64,000 nucleotides of DNA from G965197405 sp965197405 (lineage in GTDB: Bacteria > Chloroflexota > Dehalococcoidia > Lucifugimonadales > JAGWBF01). A program made the position numbers and the translations under genes. Position 1 is the stretch's first letter, and each line of letters starts with the position of its first letter. Location of the stretch: NCBI GenBank assembly GCA_965197405.1, contig OZ240206.1:1860001-1924000 (forward strand), read 5' to 3'. Shown here one piece after another: positions 50,312-62,298 of this stretch. Below the pieces are notes generated by a model. That model saw only the letters and a list, made by a program, of their open reading frames with translations. It was not told where the DNA came from and did not search any database.

Positions 50312-51868
50312 ATGAGACGTTTGAAGATAGTCCTGCCCCTCTTCGCTTTGGGAGTGGCCCTGTTGGCAGCGCAACCCGCTTATGCCCACGGCTTCGGGGA
50401 TAGGTACGACTTGCCCGTGCCCCTGGGCTACTTCCTGATAGGGGCGGGAGTGTCCGTAGCCCTGTCCTTTGCCATAATCGGCCTGTTTGTGAGGGGCAGC
50501 CCGGAGCGCGGAGGCTACTGGCGGTATAACCTCTTCCGGTACGCGTGGGTGAGGGCTGCTCTAACAAGCCAGTTCCTCCTGGCACCGTTGAGGGCCGCTC
50601 CGGTCTTCCTCCTGGGACTCGTCATAGCCACGGGGCTTTTCGGCACCCACATGCCCACGCTCAACTTCGGCCCCACCTTCGTATGGATAATCTGGTGGGT
50701 AGGCATGGGGTTCGTGGCAGCCCTGGTGGGAAACCTGTGGGCCTTCGTAAGTCCCTGGAAGATACTTTTCGAGTGGGCCGAGGGGGTCTACACCCGGTTC
50801 AGGCCGGGGAGCAGGCTGTCCTTGAACGTGGAATACCCCCCGGTCCTGGGCATCTGGCCCGCGCTTGTGCTGTTCCTTCTCTTCGCCTGGATAGAGAACG
50901 CCTATTGGGAGTCCTCCGTGCCCAGAATGGTAGCTATCATGGCTATCGTGTATTCGGGCATCACCCTGGGCGGCATGGCGGTCTTTGGCAAGCACCGGTG
51001 GATAAGGCATGGGGAAGCCTTCTCCGTCGTTTTCGGCTTCCTGGCGAGGTTCGCCCCCAGCGAGGTCAGGGTTAGAGAGCCGGCCCTGTGCCGGACGTGC
51101 GATGAGCGCTGCCTGGACCGGGAGGGGGAGTGCATAAACTGCTACGAGTGCTTCGAGAAGTCCGGGAAGGAAAAGAGGGAGGTGAACGTCAGGCCCTTTG
51201 CCGTGGGTCTGGCCAGGAGCGAGGGTATCACCAACGACGTGCTGGTAATGGTGATACTCTTGCTCTCCACAGTGACCTTCGACGGCCTCAGCGCCACCCC
51301 CGGCTGGGCGGAGGTGCAGTCTCACTCCCTGGACCTCTTCGCGGGCGTTATCAACAATGCGGTGCTGAACGGCCTTACCATCGCCGACACCATCGGCCTG
51401 GTCCTGTTCCCGGTGGTCTTCCTGCTGGTGTACCTGGCCTTCTCCCACGTCATGTCCCGTGCGGTGGGGAATCGCGTGGGTATGGCGGACCTGGCGCGCG
51501 CCTTCGTCTACTCCCTCATACCCATCGCCCTGGCGTACAACATAGCCCACTTCCTTACCCTGCTGATAGTCCAGGGCCAGCTTATCATATCCCTGGCTTC
51601 CGACCCCTTCGGGTACGGCTGGGACCTCTTCGGGACTTCAGACTACAAGGTGAATATCGGCGTCATCAACGCCAAGGTCGTCTGGTTCCTCTCGGTGGCG
51701 GTAATAGTGGTGGGGCATGTTATAGCGATATACCTGGCCCACCGTATCTCGATGCGTCTGTTCGGGGACCGCCTCATGGCCCTCAAGAGCCAGTACCCCA
51801 TGCTCACCCTGATGGTGATATACACGGTGGTGAGCCTGTGGATTATTGCCCAGCCCATTGTGGACTGA
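50312..51868 (+). CDS. Polytopic membrane protein with a Cys-rich loop
   Basis: 518 residues, a signal peptide (LFALGVALLAAQPAYAHGFGDRY) and about eleven predicted transmembrane helices. Mid-protein (around residues 258-290) is a cysteine-rich stretch, ALCRTCDERCLDREGECINCYECFEK, with seven Cys in 22 residues, a candidate metal or cluster site. The whole resembles a family in Actinobacteria and Chloroflexota sometimes labelled fenitrothion hydrolase after a Burkholderia membrane protein; I do not trust that function. Last gene of the metal-flavoured cassette. Confidence 0.65.
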   Translation: MRRLKIVLPLFALGVALLAAQPAYAHGFGDRYDLPVPLGYFLIGAGVSVALSFAIIGLFVRGSPERGGYWRYNLFRYAWVRAALTSQFLLAPLRAAPVFLLGLVIATGLFGTHMPTLNFGPTFVWIIWWVGMGFVAALVGNLWAFVSPWKILFEWAEGVYTRFRPGSRLSLNVEYPPVLGIWPALVLFLLFAWIENAYWESSVPRMVAIMAIVYSGITLGGMAVFGKHRWIRHGEAFSVVFGFLARFAPSEVRVREPALCRTCDERCLDREGECINCYECFEKSGKEKREVNVRPFAVGLARSEGITNDVLVMVILLLSTVTFDGLSATPGWAEVQSHSLDLFAGVINNAVLNGLTIADTIGLVLFPVVFLLVYLAFSHVMSRAVGNRVGMADLARAFVYSLIPIALAYNIAHFLTLLIVQGQLIISLASDPFGYGWDLFGTSDYKVNIGVINAKVVWFLSVAVIVVGHVIAIYLAHRISMRLFGDRLMALKSQYPMLTLMVIYTVVSLWIIAQPIVD

Positions 51869-52084
51869 ACTACCGGTCCTGCGCTTCTATTAGGGAACCT
51901 CTGAACAACCTCACTGACGAGGGTTGGGTGGCAGTCCGGGGTTTCCGCGAGATGCCAGTCCACGGATTTGTCATCAATTGGACTGGGTACCCTTTTGGTT
52001 TCGCCCCGTTTTGGGGCTTCGGCTGGGTTCCGGGTCCACTGACCCCTGGGGCAACGTTAACCGGCAATGCCGGCATTGCCGGCA

Positions 52085-52228
52085 ATGAAGGACAGTTTGA
52101 CCGGCATCTCTTGCCGAGTCGAACCCAACGTTGAAGCCAGTTATTGACTCATCCGACTCTTGCAACGATCGTTTCCTGGCATCCAGATTCTGTTGAATGG
52201 AATTTAATTCAGGCTGGTTATAGATCAA
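52085..52228 (-). pseudogene. Fragment of a HIT-family hydrolase
   Basis: In the 430-base gap after the membrane protein gene. The minus-strand reading SDESITGFNVGFDSARDAGQTVLHC matches the C-terminal GFNVGxNxxxxAGQTVxHxHxHLIPR pattern of HIT proteins, but it breaks off at the last His before the HxHxH motif and runs into the palindrome CCGGCAATGCCGGCATTGCC at 52061-52080. No HIT start is upstream. It looks like a decayed fragment; the rest of 51869-52298 shows no gene. Confidence 0.4.
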
Positions 52229-52298
52229 AGCAATCGGAGGCGTGTCTCCTGGGGATTATCAACGTGTGGCCTGTATGTAGTGGCAGGTCCGCCAGCGA

Positions 52299-53231
52299 TC
52301 ATCCCTCAGTACCAGCGGCCCTTGGCCGCTCTGAGACCCGCCGTTCGCCGAGGAACACATCCAACCCGGCAGACGACGCTTTGCTATATATCTCTTCCAG
52401 CGCGGGGATGAAGCTCTCCTTACCCCGCCAGAACGGGAAGCTGCCCAGCCGTTTGGGTAAAGTTGCAGAGACCGTGGGGATGCGCTCTACTCCGTGGGCG
52501 TCTTCCTCCTCCGCGTTCACCTGTCCCCAGAACTCGTCGGGGTCCGCGGGAAGCGGCTCCGGAGGGGAATGACCTGGCGACTGCTCGGAGAAAGACTCGA
52601 GAGTCGTTTCATAACCTTCCGCCTCGCCCCTTGCTACTGTCTGGCGTCCAACCAGGCCGACAAGCTCCTCTCGCTCCATCCCCCTCAGCTTGAAAACAAG
52701 GAACGGGTCGCGGTCGAACTCCTCGCCCAAGAGGAGGTAGACTGCTGCGATGTGTTTGCAGGGATTCGACTCGTCGGGGCATGAGCAGTCGGTCTCAAGG
52801 TCAGCACCCCCATGAGGGAAGAGCGAAAGTCTTGCGTCCCTGAAGACGTCCTCGATATTCTCGGGCATCTGGCCCGCCAGCAGCTTTGCGGCGAAGATAG
52901 GCCGCCCGGAAAGTGCCAGGGTCAGCTTTTCCCAGTCCGGTCTGCCAAGCGTCTTGACTTTGATCTCGACCCGGTAAGGCCGAGCGCGTGATCCCTGCAC
53001 TCTGGCCGTTACCGCACCCTTCTCGATATTGATCGAGAGCACCTGGCCCCGGCGAGCATAGGACCTGCCGCGGCTGAGCCTCGTTCCGAGGTTGAAGCCC
53101 TCGAGGACCTCAATCCAGCGCTTGGCCCACCAGTTCCGGCCGAACTCGCCCCGTTTTGACTGCGCCTTGATGCCTCCCTTCGCCTCGCGGGGCAGGGAAG
53201 GCTTGAAGTAATCATCGTAACGGTATGCCAT
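52299..53231 (-). CDS. SWIM zinc-finger protein
   Basis: 310 residues. The SWIM motif CxC(x)nCxH is present as DCSCPDESNPCKHIAAVYLLLG near residues 147-168, a zinc-binding element used in DNA or protein contacts. The N-terminal half (RGEFGRNWWAKRWIEVLEGF, LGTRLSRGRSYARRGQV) is the conserved start of this family. The gene starts one base after the SNF2 helicase stop, a pairing widespread in bacteria; function is not established. Confidence 0.88.
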   Translation of the reverse strand: MAYRYDDYFKPSLPREAKGGIKAQSKRGEFGRNWWAKRWIEVLEGFNLGTRLSRGRSYARRGQVLSINIEKGAVTARVQGSRARPYRVEIKVKTLGRPDWEKLTLALSGRPIFAAKLLAGQMPENIEDVFRDARLSLFPHGGADLETDCSCPDESNPCKHIAAVYLLLGEEFDRDPFLVFKLRGMEREELVGLVGRQTVARGEAEGYETTLESFSEQSPGHSPPEPLPADPDEFWGQVNAEEEDAHGVERIPTVSATLPKRLGSFPFWRGKESFIPALEEIYSKASSAGLDVFLGERRVSERPRAAGTEG

Positions 53232-53232
53232 C

Positions 53233-56370
<3,138 letters not shown>

Positions 56371-56519
56371 CCTTCGGCTCCTACGGCAATTCTACCCCCC
56401 ATCGCGCTCGTCGTTCAAGTGATGCCTTTTCATCGGCAAAGTGCCCTTCGCCAAATTCACCTCATCAAGTCTGAACTGTTACCTGAGTTTTCGGGCTATT
56501 GACAACCTACCCCAAGGCT

Positions 56520-56816
56520 GGTACGATTTATTCCAAACTTAAGATTCCCGCTGAGAAGGGGAGTAGTAGCGGCGCAGTGCCCTAGAGAGTCGGCGGCAGG
56601 TGGAAAGCCGATGGCAGAACGGCCTCGAACTCGCCCCGGAGCGGCTAGCCTGAAGGTCCTGAGAGGCCCTTGGCAGAGCGTCAGGGAAGGACCATGTAAG
56701 GTGCGGCGGTGGACTCCGTTATAGTCCTTGAGGCGTTTCGATAGGGCGATGCCCATCGAGAAAGAAGGGTGGTACCGCGGGCAACTGGACCCGTCCCTTG
56801 GGGACGGGTTTTTTAT
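56520..56816 (+). promoter_or_regulatory. T-box riboswitch leader of the ilv-leu operon
   Basis: The T-box sequence AGGGTGGTACCGCGG is at 56766-56780, followed by a terminator hairpin. Upstream (about 56555-56645) a Stem I region shows the GAGAAGGGGAGTAGTAG start and the AGAGAG bulge. The specifier is probably CTC at 56630-56632 in CGAACTCGCCCCGGAG, a Leu codon, so uncharged tRNA-Leu would allow readthrough into ilvB. Specifier choice is by analogy with known ilv T-boxes. Confidence 0.88.
56789..56816 (+). terminator. T-box-controlled terminator
   Basis: A 9-bp stem ACCCGTCCC/GGGACGGGT with a TTG loop, followed by TTTTTTT. The T-box element directly upstream would form the competing antiterminator. 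Confidence 0.9.
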
Positions 56817-56860
56817 TATCCGGAGGGGCGGGCGTTCCCGTCTCTCCACCGAGGAAGTGT

Positions 56861-58579
56861 ATGAGACTCACAGGCGCGCAGATTGTTTGCGAAAGCCTCC
56901 TCCGCGAAGGGGTCGAGGTCGCCTTCGGACTACCCGGAGGCGCGGTATTACCGCTCTACGGAGCGATACCCCAGTATCCCGGTCTACGTCATATTCTCGT
57001 CCGGCATGAGCAGGCCGCAGCTATGGCTGCCGACGGGTACGCCAGGGCCACGGGCAGGGTGGGAGTCTGCATCGCCACCTCCGGCCCCGGAGCCACCAAT
57101 CTGGTCACGGGCATCGCCTGCGCCCAGATGGACTCCATACCCATCGTCGCTATAACAGGCCAGGTGCCCCGCGCAGCCATAGGGCGCGACGCCTTCCAGG
57201 AGACGGACGTCACGGGAATAACGCTGCCTATAACGAAGCACAACTACCTGGTGATGGAGGCCGCGGAGATACCCACCGCCATCAAGGAGGCCTTCCACAT
57301 CGCCAACACAGGCAGGCCTGGGCCTGTCCTGATAGACATACCCAAGGACGTTCTGGAGAAGGAGACGGCGGAGTTCTTCTATCCCGACGAGATAGACCTG
57401 CCGGGCTACAGACCCACCCTGGACGGCCATCCGACCCAGATATACAGGGCCGCCCAGCTAATCGCCAAGGCTAAAAAGCCCGTAATCCTGGCCGGTCACG
57501 GCATCATTATCTCCAGGGCTTACGAGGAAGCCCTGGAGCTGGCGGAAAAAGCCCAGATACCGGTGATCACCACCCTGCTGGGGATAAGCTCCTTCCCCAC
57601 AGACCATTTCCTGAACGTGGGTATGCCGGGGATGCACGGCATGGCCTATGCCAGCATGGCCATCGCCGAGGCTGACCTGCTGATTTCCCTGGGAATGCGC
57701 TTCGACGACCGGGTCACGGGCAGGCTCAGCGCCTTCGCACCCAACGCAGAGGTTATTCACATTGACGTGGACCCGTCGGAGATAAGCAAGAACGTCAGGG
57801 CCACCGTCCCCATCGTGGGAGACCTGAAGCGGGTGCTGCGCGCCCTGCTCCCCCAGGTGGAGCCTGCCATTCATACCGAATGGGTGCAGCACATCGAGCA
57901 GATGCGCATGGAGCACCCCTCCCACAAGATAAGGGAGACGGACCAGCTTCTACCCCAGCACATACTCAGGGTGCTGTCGGAAGTCACCGATGGCAGGGCG
58001 ATAATCGTGACCGGAGTGGGGCAGCACCAGATGTGGGCAGCGCAGCACTGCTCCTTCAAGGAGTCAAACAGCCTCATAACCTCCGGCGGCCTGGGGGCTA
58101 TGGGCTTCGAGGTCCCCGCCGCCATCGGAGCCAAGGTGGGAAGGCCGGACAAGCCGGTCTGGTCCATAGGGGGAGACGGCGGTTTTCAGATGACCCTGTG
58201 CGACCTAGCCACCGCGGTGGAGAACAAGATTGCCGTGAAATTCGCCATTATGAACAACAACTACCTGGGCATGGTGCGCCAGTGGCAGGACTTCTTCTAC
58301 GACAAGACCTATACGGCCACGGGGTACACCGGCAACCCCGACTTCGTGAAGCTGGCGGAGGCCTACGGCATCCCCGGCATACGGGTCAGCGACAAGATTC
58401 AGGTCGAGTCGGCCATCCGGTGGGCCTCGGTGGAACCCGGTCCGGTGGTAATAGATTTCATGGTAGAGCCGGAGGAGAACGTCTATCCCATGATACCGGC
58501 GGGGGAGAGCCTCGCCGAGATGATGGAAGAGCCGGTGCAGGAGACGGCGTACAGGCCCCAGGCCGGAGGGAGGGCATAG
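56861..58579 (+). CDS. ilvB: Acetolactate synthase large subunit
   Basis: 572 residues from the ATG at 56861, with GAGGAAG upstream; an earlier in-frame start at 56798 lies within the terminator. ThDP-enzyme signatures: GLPGGAVLPLYG, the conserved Glu in VRHEQAAAMAADGYARATGRVGV, GPGATNLVTGIACAQMDSIPIVAITGQV, and IGGDGGFQMTLCDLATAVENKIAVKFAIMNNNYLGMVRQWQ (GDG...NN). Catalyses the first shared step of valine, leucine and isoleucine synthesis. First gene after the T-box leader. Confidence 0.95.
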   Translation: MRLTGAQIVCESLLREGVEVAFGLPGGAVLPLYGAIPQYPGLRHILVRHEQAAAMAADGYARATGRVGVCIATSGPGATNLVTGIACAQMDSIPIVAITGQVPRAAIGRDAFQETDVTGITLPITKHNYLVMEAAEIPTAIKEAFHIANTGRPGPVLIDIPKDVLEKETAEFFYPDEIDLPGYRPTLDGHPTQIYRAAQLIAKAKKPVILAGHGIIISRAYEEALELAEKAQIPVITTLLGISSFPTDHFLNVGMPGMHGMAYASMAIAEADLLISLGMRFDDRVTGRLSAFAPNAEVIHIDVDPSEISKNVRATVPIVGDLKRVLRALLPQVEPAIHTEWVQHIEQMRMEHPSHKIRETDQLLPQHILRVLSEVTDGRAIIVTGVGQHQMWAAQHCSFKESNSLITSGGLGAMGFEVPAAIGAKVGRPDKPVWSIGGDGGFQMTLCDLATAVENKIAVKFAIMNNNYLGMVRQWQDFFYDKTYTATGYTGNPDFVKLAEAYGIPGIRVSDKIQVESAIRWASVEPGPVVIDFMVEPEENVYPMIPAGESLAEMMEEPVQETAYRPQAGGRA

Positions 58580-59145
58580 TGACAACGCCTCGTCATACTA
58601 TCGTCGCCCTCGTGGAAGACAAGCCCGGCGTCCTCAACCGCATATCCAGCCTCTTCCGCAGAAGGGGTTTCAACATATCCAGCCTGGCTGTGGGCAAGAG
58701 CGAGCAATCGAATCTCTCTCGCATGACCTTCGTGGTGGAGGGGGACGAGGACACGGTGGAAAGGGTCACCAAGCAGCTCAACAAACTCATAGACGTTATA
58801 CGGGTGTCCGAGCTAAACGAAGAGGATGTCATAGCCAGAGAGTTGGCCCTGATCAAAGTCCATGCCACGGCGTCCACCCGCAGCGAGATTATCCAGCTGG
58901 TGAACTTGTTCCGCTCCAACATCGTGGACGTAAGCCCCCACTCGCTGATAATCGAGACCACGGGCGAGGAGGACAAGATAAACGCCCTCTATAACCTGCT
59001 GCGCCCCTTCGGAATAAGGGAGATGATGCGCACCGGGCGCATAGGGATGTCCCGCGGCCAGGTGGAGGGACGGGGAGACCGGGGCGGGTCAAGGCCTGCC
59101 GCGCCCCTGGAGACCAACGGCGCGGGCGATTACACCGGCGTCTAG
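58579..59145 (+). CDS. ilvN: Acetolactate synthase small (regulatory) subunit
   Basis: 188 residues, GTG start overlapping the ilvB stop by one base (TAGTG), translationally coupled. ACT domain: HTIVALVEDKPGVLNRISSLFRRRGFNISSLAVGKSEQ; then EDVIARELALIKVHATASTRSEI and IETTGEEDKINALYNLLRPFGIREMMRTGRI, the ALS small-subunit pattern. It binds valine-type effectors and activates IlvB. Confidence 0.95.
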   Translation: MTTPRHTIVALVEDKPGVLNRISSLFRRRGFNISSLAVGKSEQSNLSRMTFVVEGDEDTVERVTKQLNKLIDVIRVSELNEEDVIARELALIKVHATASTRSEIIQLVNLFRSNIVDVSPHSLIIETTGEEDKINALYNLLRPFGIREMMRTGRIGMSRGQVEGRGDRGGSRPAAPLETNGAGDYTGV

Positions 59146-59237
59146 GATGGGCTATCCATCCGCCGGCCATCTATCGGCCATCTATAGGATTGAATCTACA
59201 ATCAGAAACCGGGCAGAAACAGATATTATGAAAGAGT

Positions 59238-59352
59238 GGCCCCAAAGTCCCTTCTCCCCTGGTGGGAGAAGGCTAGGATGAGGGGGACGTCATCGCACCT
59301 GCCTGTCAGCAGACAGGTCACCCTCACCTCAATCCTCTCCCGTCGAGGGAGA
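59238..59352. repeat. CCCTTCTCCC...GGGAGAGGAG intergenic repeat
   Basis: It contains CCCTTCTCCCCTGGTGGGAGAAGG and AATCCTCTCCCGTCGAGGGAGAGG, with CCTGCCTGTCAGCAGACAGG in between. It fills the gap before ilvC and is of the same family as 26339-26390. Confidence 0.7.
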
Positions 59353-59401
59353 GGAGGTGTGCCCATACCTTATCAAACACTTTCTAAGGAGTGGCGACGA
59401 A

Positions 59402-60400
59402 ATGCCTAACGTTTACTACGACGAGGACGCAAACCTGGACCTTCTCAAAGGCAAGACCATCGGCATCATCGGATACGGCAGCCAGGGCCATTGCCACGCC
59501 CTGAACCTGAAGGACAACGGCCAGGAGGTCATGGTCGGCCTTCACGCCTCCAGCAAGAGCCGGGAGGCCGCCCAGCAAGCCGGCCTTCAGGTGGACGACG
59601 TGGACGACGTGACCAGGCAGTCGGACGTGGTGATGGTCCTGATACCCGACCACGTCCAGCCAACGGTGTACAGGGAGGCTATTGAGCCTAACCTCAAGCC
59701 CGATGCGAGCCTGATGTTCGCCCACGGCTTCAGCATTCACTACCGGCAGATCATCCCGCCCACCAACGTGAGCGTCTCGATGGTAGCGCCCAAGGCGCCG
59801 GGCCACCGGATGCGGGAGATGTTCACAGAGGGCATCGGAGTCCCCGCTCTGCTGGCTATCGAGCAGGACCCCCGGGGCGACTCCAAAGAGATAACCCTGG
59901 CCTATGCCAAGGGTATCGGCTGCACCAACGCAGGGGTCCTGGAGACCACCTTCAAGGACGAGACCGAGACGGACCTGTTCGGGGAGCAGAACGTCCTCTG
60001 CGGCGGCATCACCTCTCTGATTAAGACCGCCTTCGAGACCCTGGTTGAAGCGGGCTACCCGCCGGAGTTGGCCTACTTCGAGTGCCTGCACGAGATGAAA
60101 CTGATAGTTGACCTCATCTTCCAGGGCGGCTTCAAGTACATGCGCTACTCGGTGAGCGACACCGCCGAGTATGGCGATTACTCCCGAGGCCCCAAGGTCA
60201 TAGATGAGCATGTGCGGGACAACATGCGCCGCATCCTGCGCGACATCCAGGACGGCTCTTTCGCCCGCGAGTGGATAGCGGAGAATGACGAGGGTCGCCG
60301 GCGATTCCTCCAGATGCGGGAGGAGGCCAACGACCACCAGATTGAAGACGTGGGCAAACAGCTTCGACGCATGATGCCCTGGATGAACCCCGTGGAGTAG
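59402..60400 (+). CDS. ilvC: Ketol-acid reductoisomerase
   Basis: 332 residues from the ATG at 59402; AAGGAG lies ten bases upstream, and an earlier in-frame start at 59357 lacks support. IGIIGYGSQGHCHALNLKDNGQEVMVGLHASSKSR is the NADP-binding start; the later KAPGHRMREMFTEGIGVPALLAIEQD and ETDLFGEQNVLCGG contain the active-site Asp/Glu and metal ligands (DETETDLFGEQ, ECLHEMKLI). It converts acetolactate to dihydroxy-isovalerate. The usual class I length. Confidence 0.95.
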   Translation: MPNVYYDEDANLDLLKGKTIGIIGYGSQGHCHALNLKDNGQEVMVGLHASSKSREAAQQAGLQVDDVDDVTRQSDVVMVLIPDHVQPTVYREAIEPNLKPDASLMFAHGFSIHYRQIIPPTNVSVSMVAPKAPGHRMREMFTEGIGVPALLAIEQDPRGDSKEITLAYAKGIGCTNAGVLETTFKDETETDLFGEQNVLCGGITSLIKTAFETLVEAGYPPELAYFECLHEMKLIVDLIFQGGFKYMRYSVSDTAEYGDYSRGPKVIDEHVRDNMRRILRDIQDGSFAREWIAENDEGRRRFLQMREEANDHQIEDVGKQLRRMMPWMNPVE

Positions 60401-60480
60401 GCGGGCTTGGCGAAGGGCAGGGTCCCCCGCACACGCGGAGGTGGACCCGAAAACCTGAATTCAGAAGGGAGTGCCACACG

Positions 60481-62052
60481 ATGGACACGGACAGGGCCAC
60501 AGACAGAATAACCATATTCGACACCACCCTGCGCGACGGCGAGCAATCCGCGGGCATAGGCATGACGGGCGATGAGAAGCTGGAGATAGCCAGGCAGCTT
60601 GCCCGCCTGCGAATAGACGTCATAGAGGCCGGCTTCGCCGCCAGCTCTCCCGGCGACTTCGAGGCGGTAAAGACCATAGCCCAGGAGATTAAAGGCCCCA
60701 CCATAGCCTCCCTGGCCCGCGCCCATCCCGTGGACGTAGACCAGGCATGGGAAGCCCTCAAGGGCGGGGAGGACCCGCGCATCCACGTCTTCCTCTCCAG
60801 CTCCGACATCCATATCATGCACCAGCTGCGCAAGAACCGCGAGGAGGTCATGGACCTGGCCGTGTCAATGGTTGCTAGGGCCAAGAAGTACTGCGACAAC
60901 GTGGAGTTCTCGCCCATGGACGCCACCAGGACCACTCCGGAGTACCTGTACCAGCTCCTCAAGGCGGTAATAGATGCCGGCGCCACCACCGTCAACATAG
61001 CTGACACGGTGGGGTACGCGATACCCTCCCAGTTCGCCCAGCTTCTCACGGACATCCAGGAGAACGTCCCCAATATCCACAGGGCCATCCTCAGCGTCCA
61101 CTGCCACAACGACTTGGGCCTGTCCGTATCCAACAGCATCGCTGCAATAGAGGCCGGGGCGCGGCAGATAGAGGGGTGCATCAACGGCATCGGCGAGCGT
61201 GCGGGCAACGCCTCCCTGGAAGAGATAATCATGGCCCTTCACACCCGCAGGGACCTGCTCAACGTGACCACCAACGTAGACACCACCCAGATATACCCCA
61301 CCAGCCGGCTTGTGAGCAGGATCACGGGAATGTCCATCCAGCCCAACAAGTCCGTGGTGGGAGAGAACGCCTTCCGCCACGCCTCCGGCATACACCAGGA
61401 CGGCGTTCTCAAAGAGCGCACCACCTACGAGCTAATGGACCCCGTCTCCATCGGCTGGCCGGGGAATGCCCTCGTCCTGGGCAAGCTCAGCGGGCGCGCC
61501 GGCCTGCGGTCACGGCTGGAGGCCCTGGGATACGTCCTGTCCAGGGAAGACCTGGACGCCGTGTTCGAGGCCTTCAAGGTGCTGGCCGACAAGAAGCAGG
61601 AGGTCACCGACCGGGACCTGGAAGCCCTCATGGCCGAAGAAAAGCGAGTAGCCGCCGAACCCGTCACCTACACCCTCGACCAGGTACAGTTCTCCGGCGG
61701 CGACCACGACATAGCCACCGCCACGGTGCGGGTCATAGGGCCGGGGGGGCAGGTCTACAGCGACGCCGCCACCGGCAACGGACCCGTGGACGCCGTGTGC
61801 AAGGCCATCCAACGGGCCTCCGGGGTGCCCACCCGGTTGGTGGACTTCAACGTCCACTCCGTCACCGAGGGTCTGGACTCCATCGGCGAGGTCGTCATCC
61901 GGGTGGAGCAGGACGGGAACATCTTCACGGGCCGAGGAGCCTCCACGGATATCATCGTTGCCAGCGCGAAGGCATACCTGAGCGCCCTCAACAGGCTCAT
62001 CGTCCAGGAGGGCCTGGGCAATATCCCCGTCCCCCTCACCACGCCTGACTAA
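60481..62052 (+). CDS. leuA: 2-isopropylmalate synthase
   Basis: 523 residues. The TIM-barrel motifs DTTLRDGEQSAGIGM (near residues 14-28), HCHNDLGLSVSNSIAAIEAGARQIEGCINGIGERAGNASLEE and GENAFRHASGIHQDGVLKERTTYELM are complete. The C-terminal 130 residues (GGDHDIATATVRVIGPGGQVYSDAATGNGPVDAV) form the LeuA regulatory domain for leucine feedback. First committed step of leucine synthesis. Confidence 0.95.
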   Translation: MDTDRATDRITIFDTTLRDGEQSAGIGMTGDEKLEIARQLARLRIDVIEAGFAASSPGDFEAVKTIAQEIKGPTIASLARAHPVDVDQAWEALKGGEDPRIHVFLSSSDIHIMHQLRKNREEVMDLAVSMVARAKKYCDNVEFSPMDATRTTPEYLYQLLKAVIDAGATTVNIADTVGYAIPSQFAQLLTDIQENVPNIHRAILSVHCHNDLGLSVSNSIAAIEAGARQIEGCINGIGERAGNASLEEIIMALHTRRDLLNVTTNVDTTQIYPTSRLVSRITGMSIQPNKSVVGENAFRHASGIHQDGVLKERTTYELMDPVSIGWPGNALVLGKLSGRAGLRSRLEALGYVLSREDLDAVFEAFKVLADKKQEVTDRDLEALMAEEKRVAAEPVTYTLDQVQFSGGDHDIATATVRVIGPGGQVYSDAATGNGPVDAVCKAIQRASGVPTRLVDFNVHSVTEGLDSIGEVVIRVEQDGNIFTGRGASTDIIVASAKAYLSALNRLIVQEGLGNIPVPLTTPD

Positions 62053-62149
62053 CGGCATTAGGGTGGGGGCAGCATAGGTGCCCCCATCCATCCCTGGCTA
62101 TTTATCGCGTTTATTGATACGTGAATGAATATCTTAACTAGGCCCACTC

Positions 62150-62215
62150 GTCTTTCCCGTGAAAACGGGAATCTATCCGGTGCTACCGGACTCCCGCTTT
62201 CGCGGGAGTGATAGT
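62150..62215. repeat. Palindromic repeat before leuC
   Basis: Arms CGTCTTTCCCGTGAAAACGGG and CCCGCTTTCGCGGGAGTGATAGTGG, matching the repeat at 8725-8790. It lies in the 246-base leuA-leuC gap. Confidence 0.7.
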
Positions 62216-62298
62216 GGGGAAGTAGTCAGGCTTTAGTGCATTGTTCACGTATTAGTAGCATATCCCCGTCACGCTGAGACAAGGAAGGAGGTATCCCT

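Noticed and set aside
50312..51868. Fenitrothion hydrolase annotation for the polytopic membrane protein
   Set aside because: The similarity is to a membrane protein labelled by transfer; no hydrolase active-site pattern is visible.
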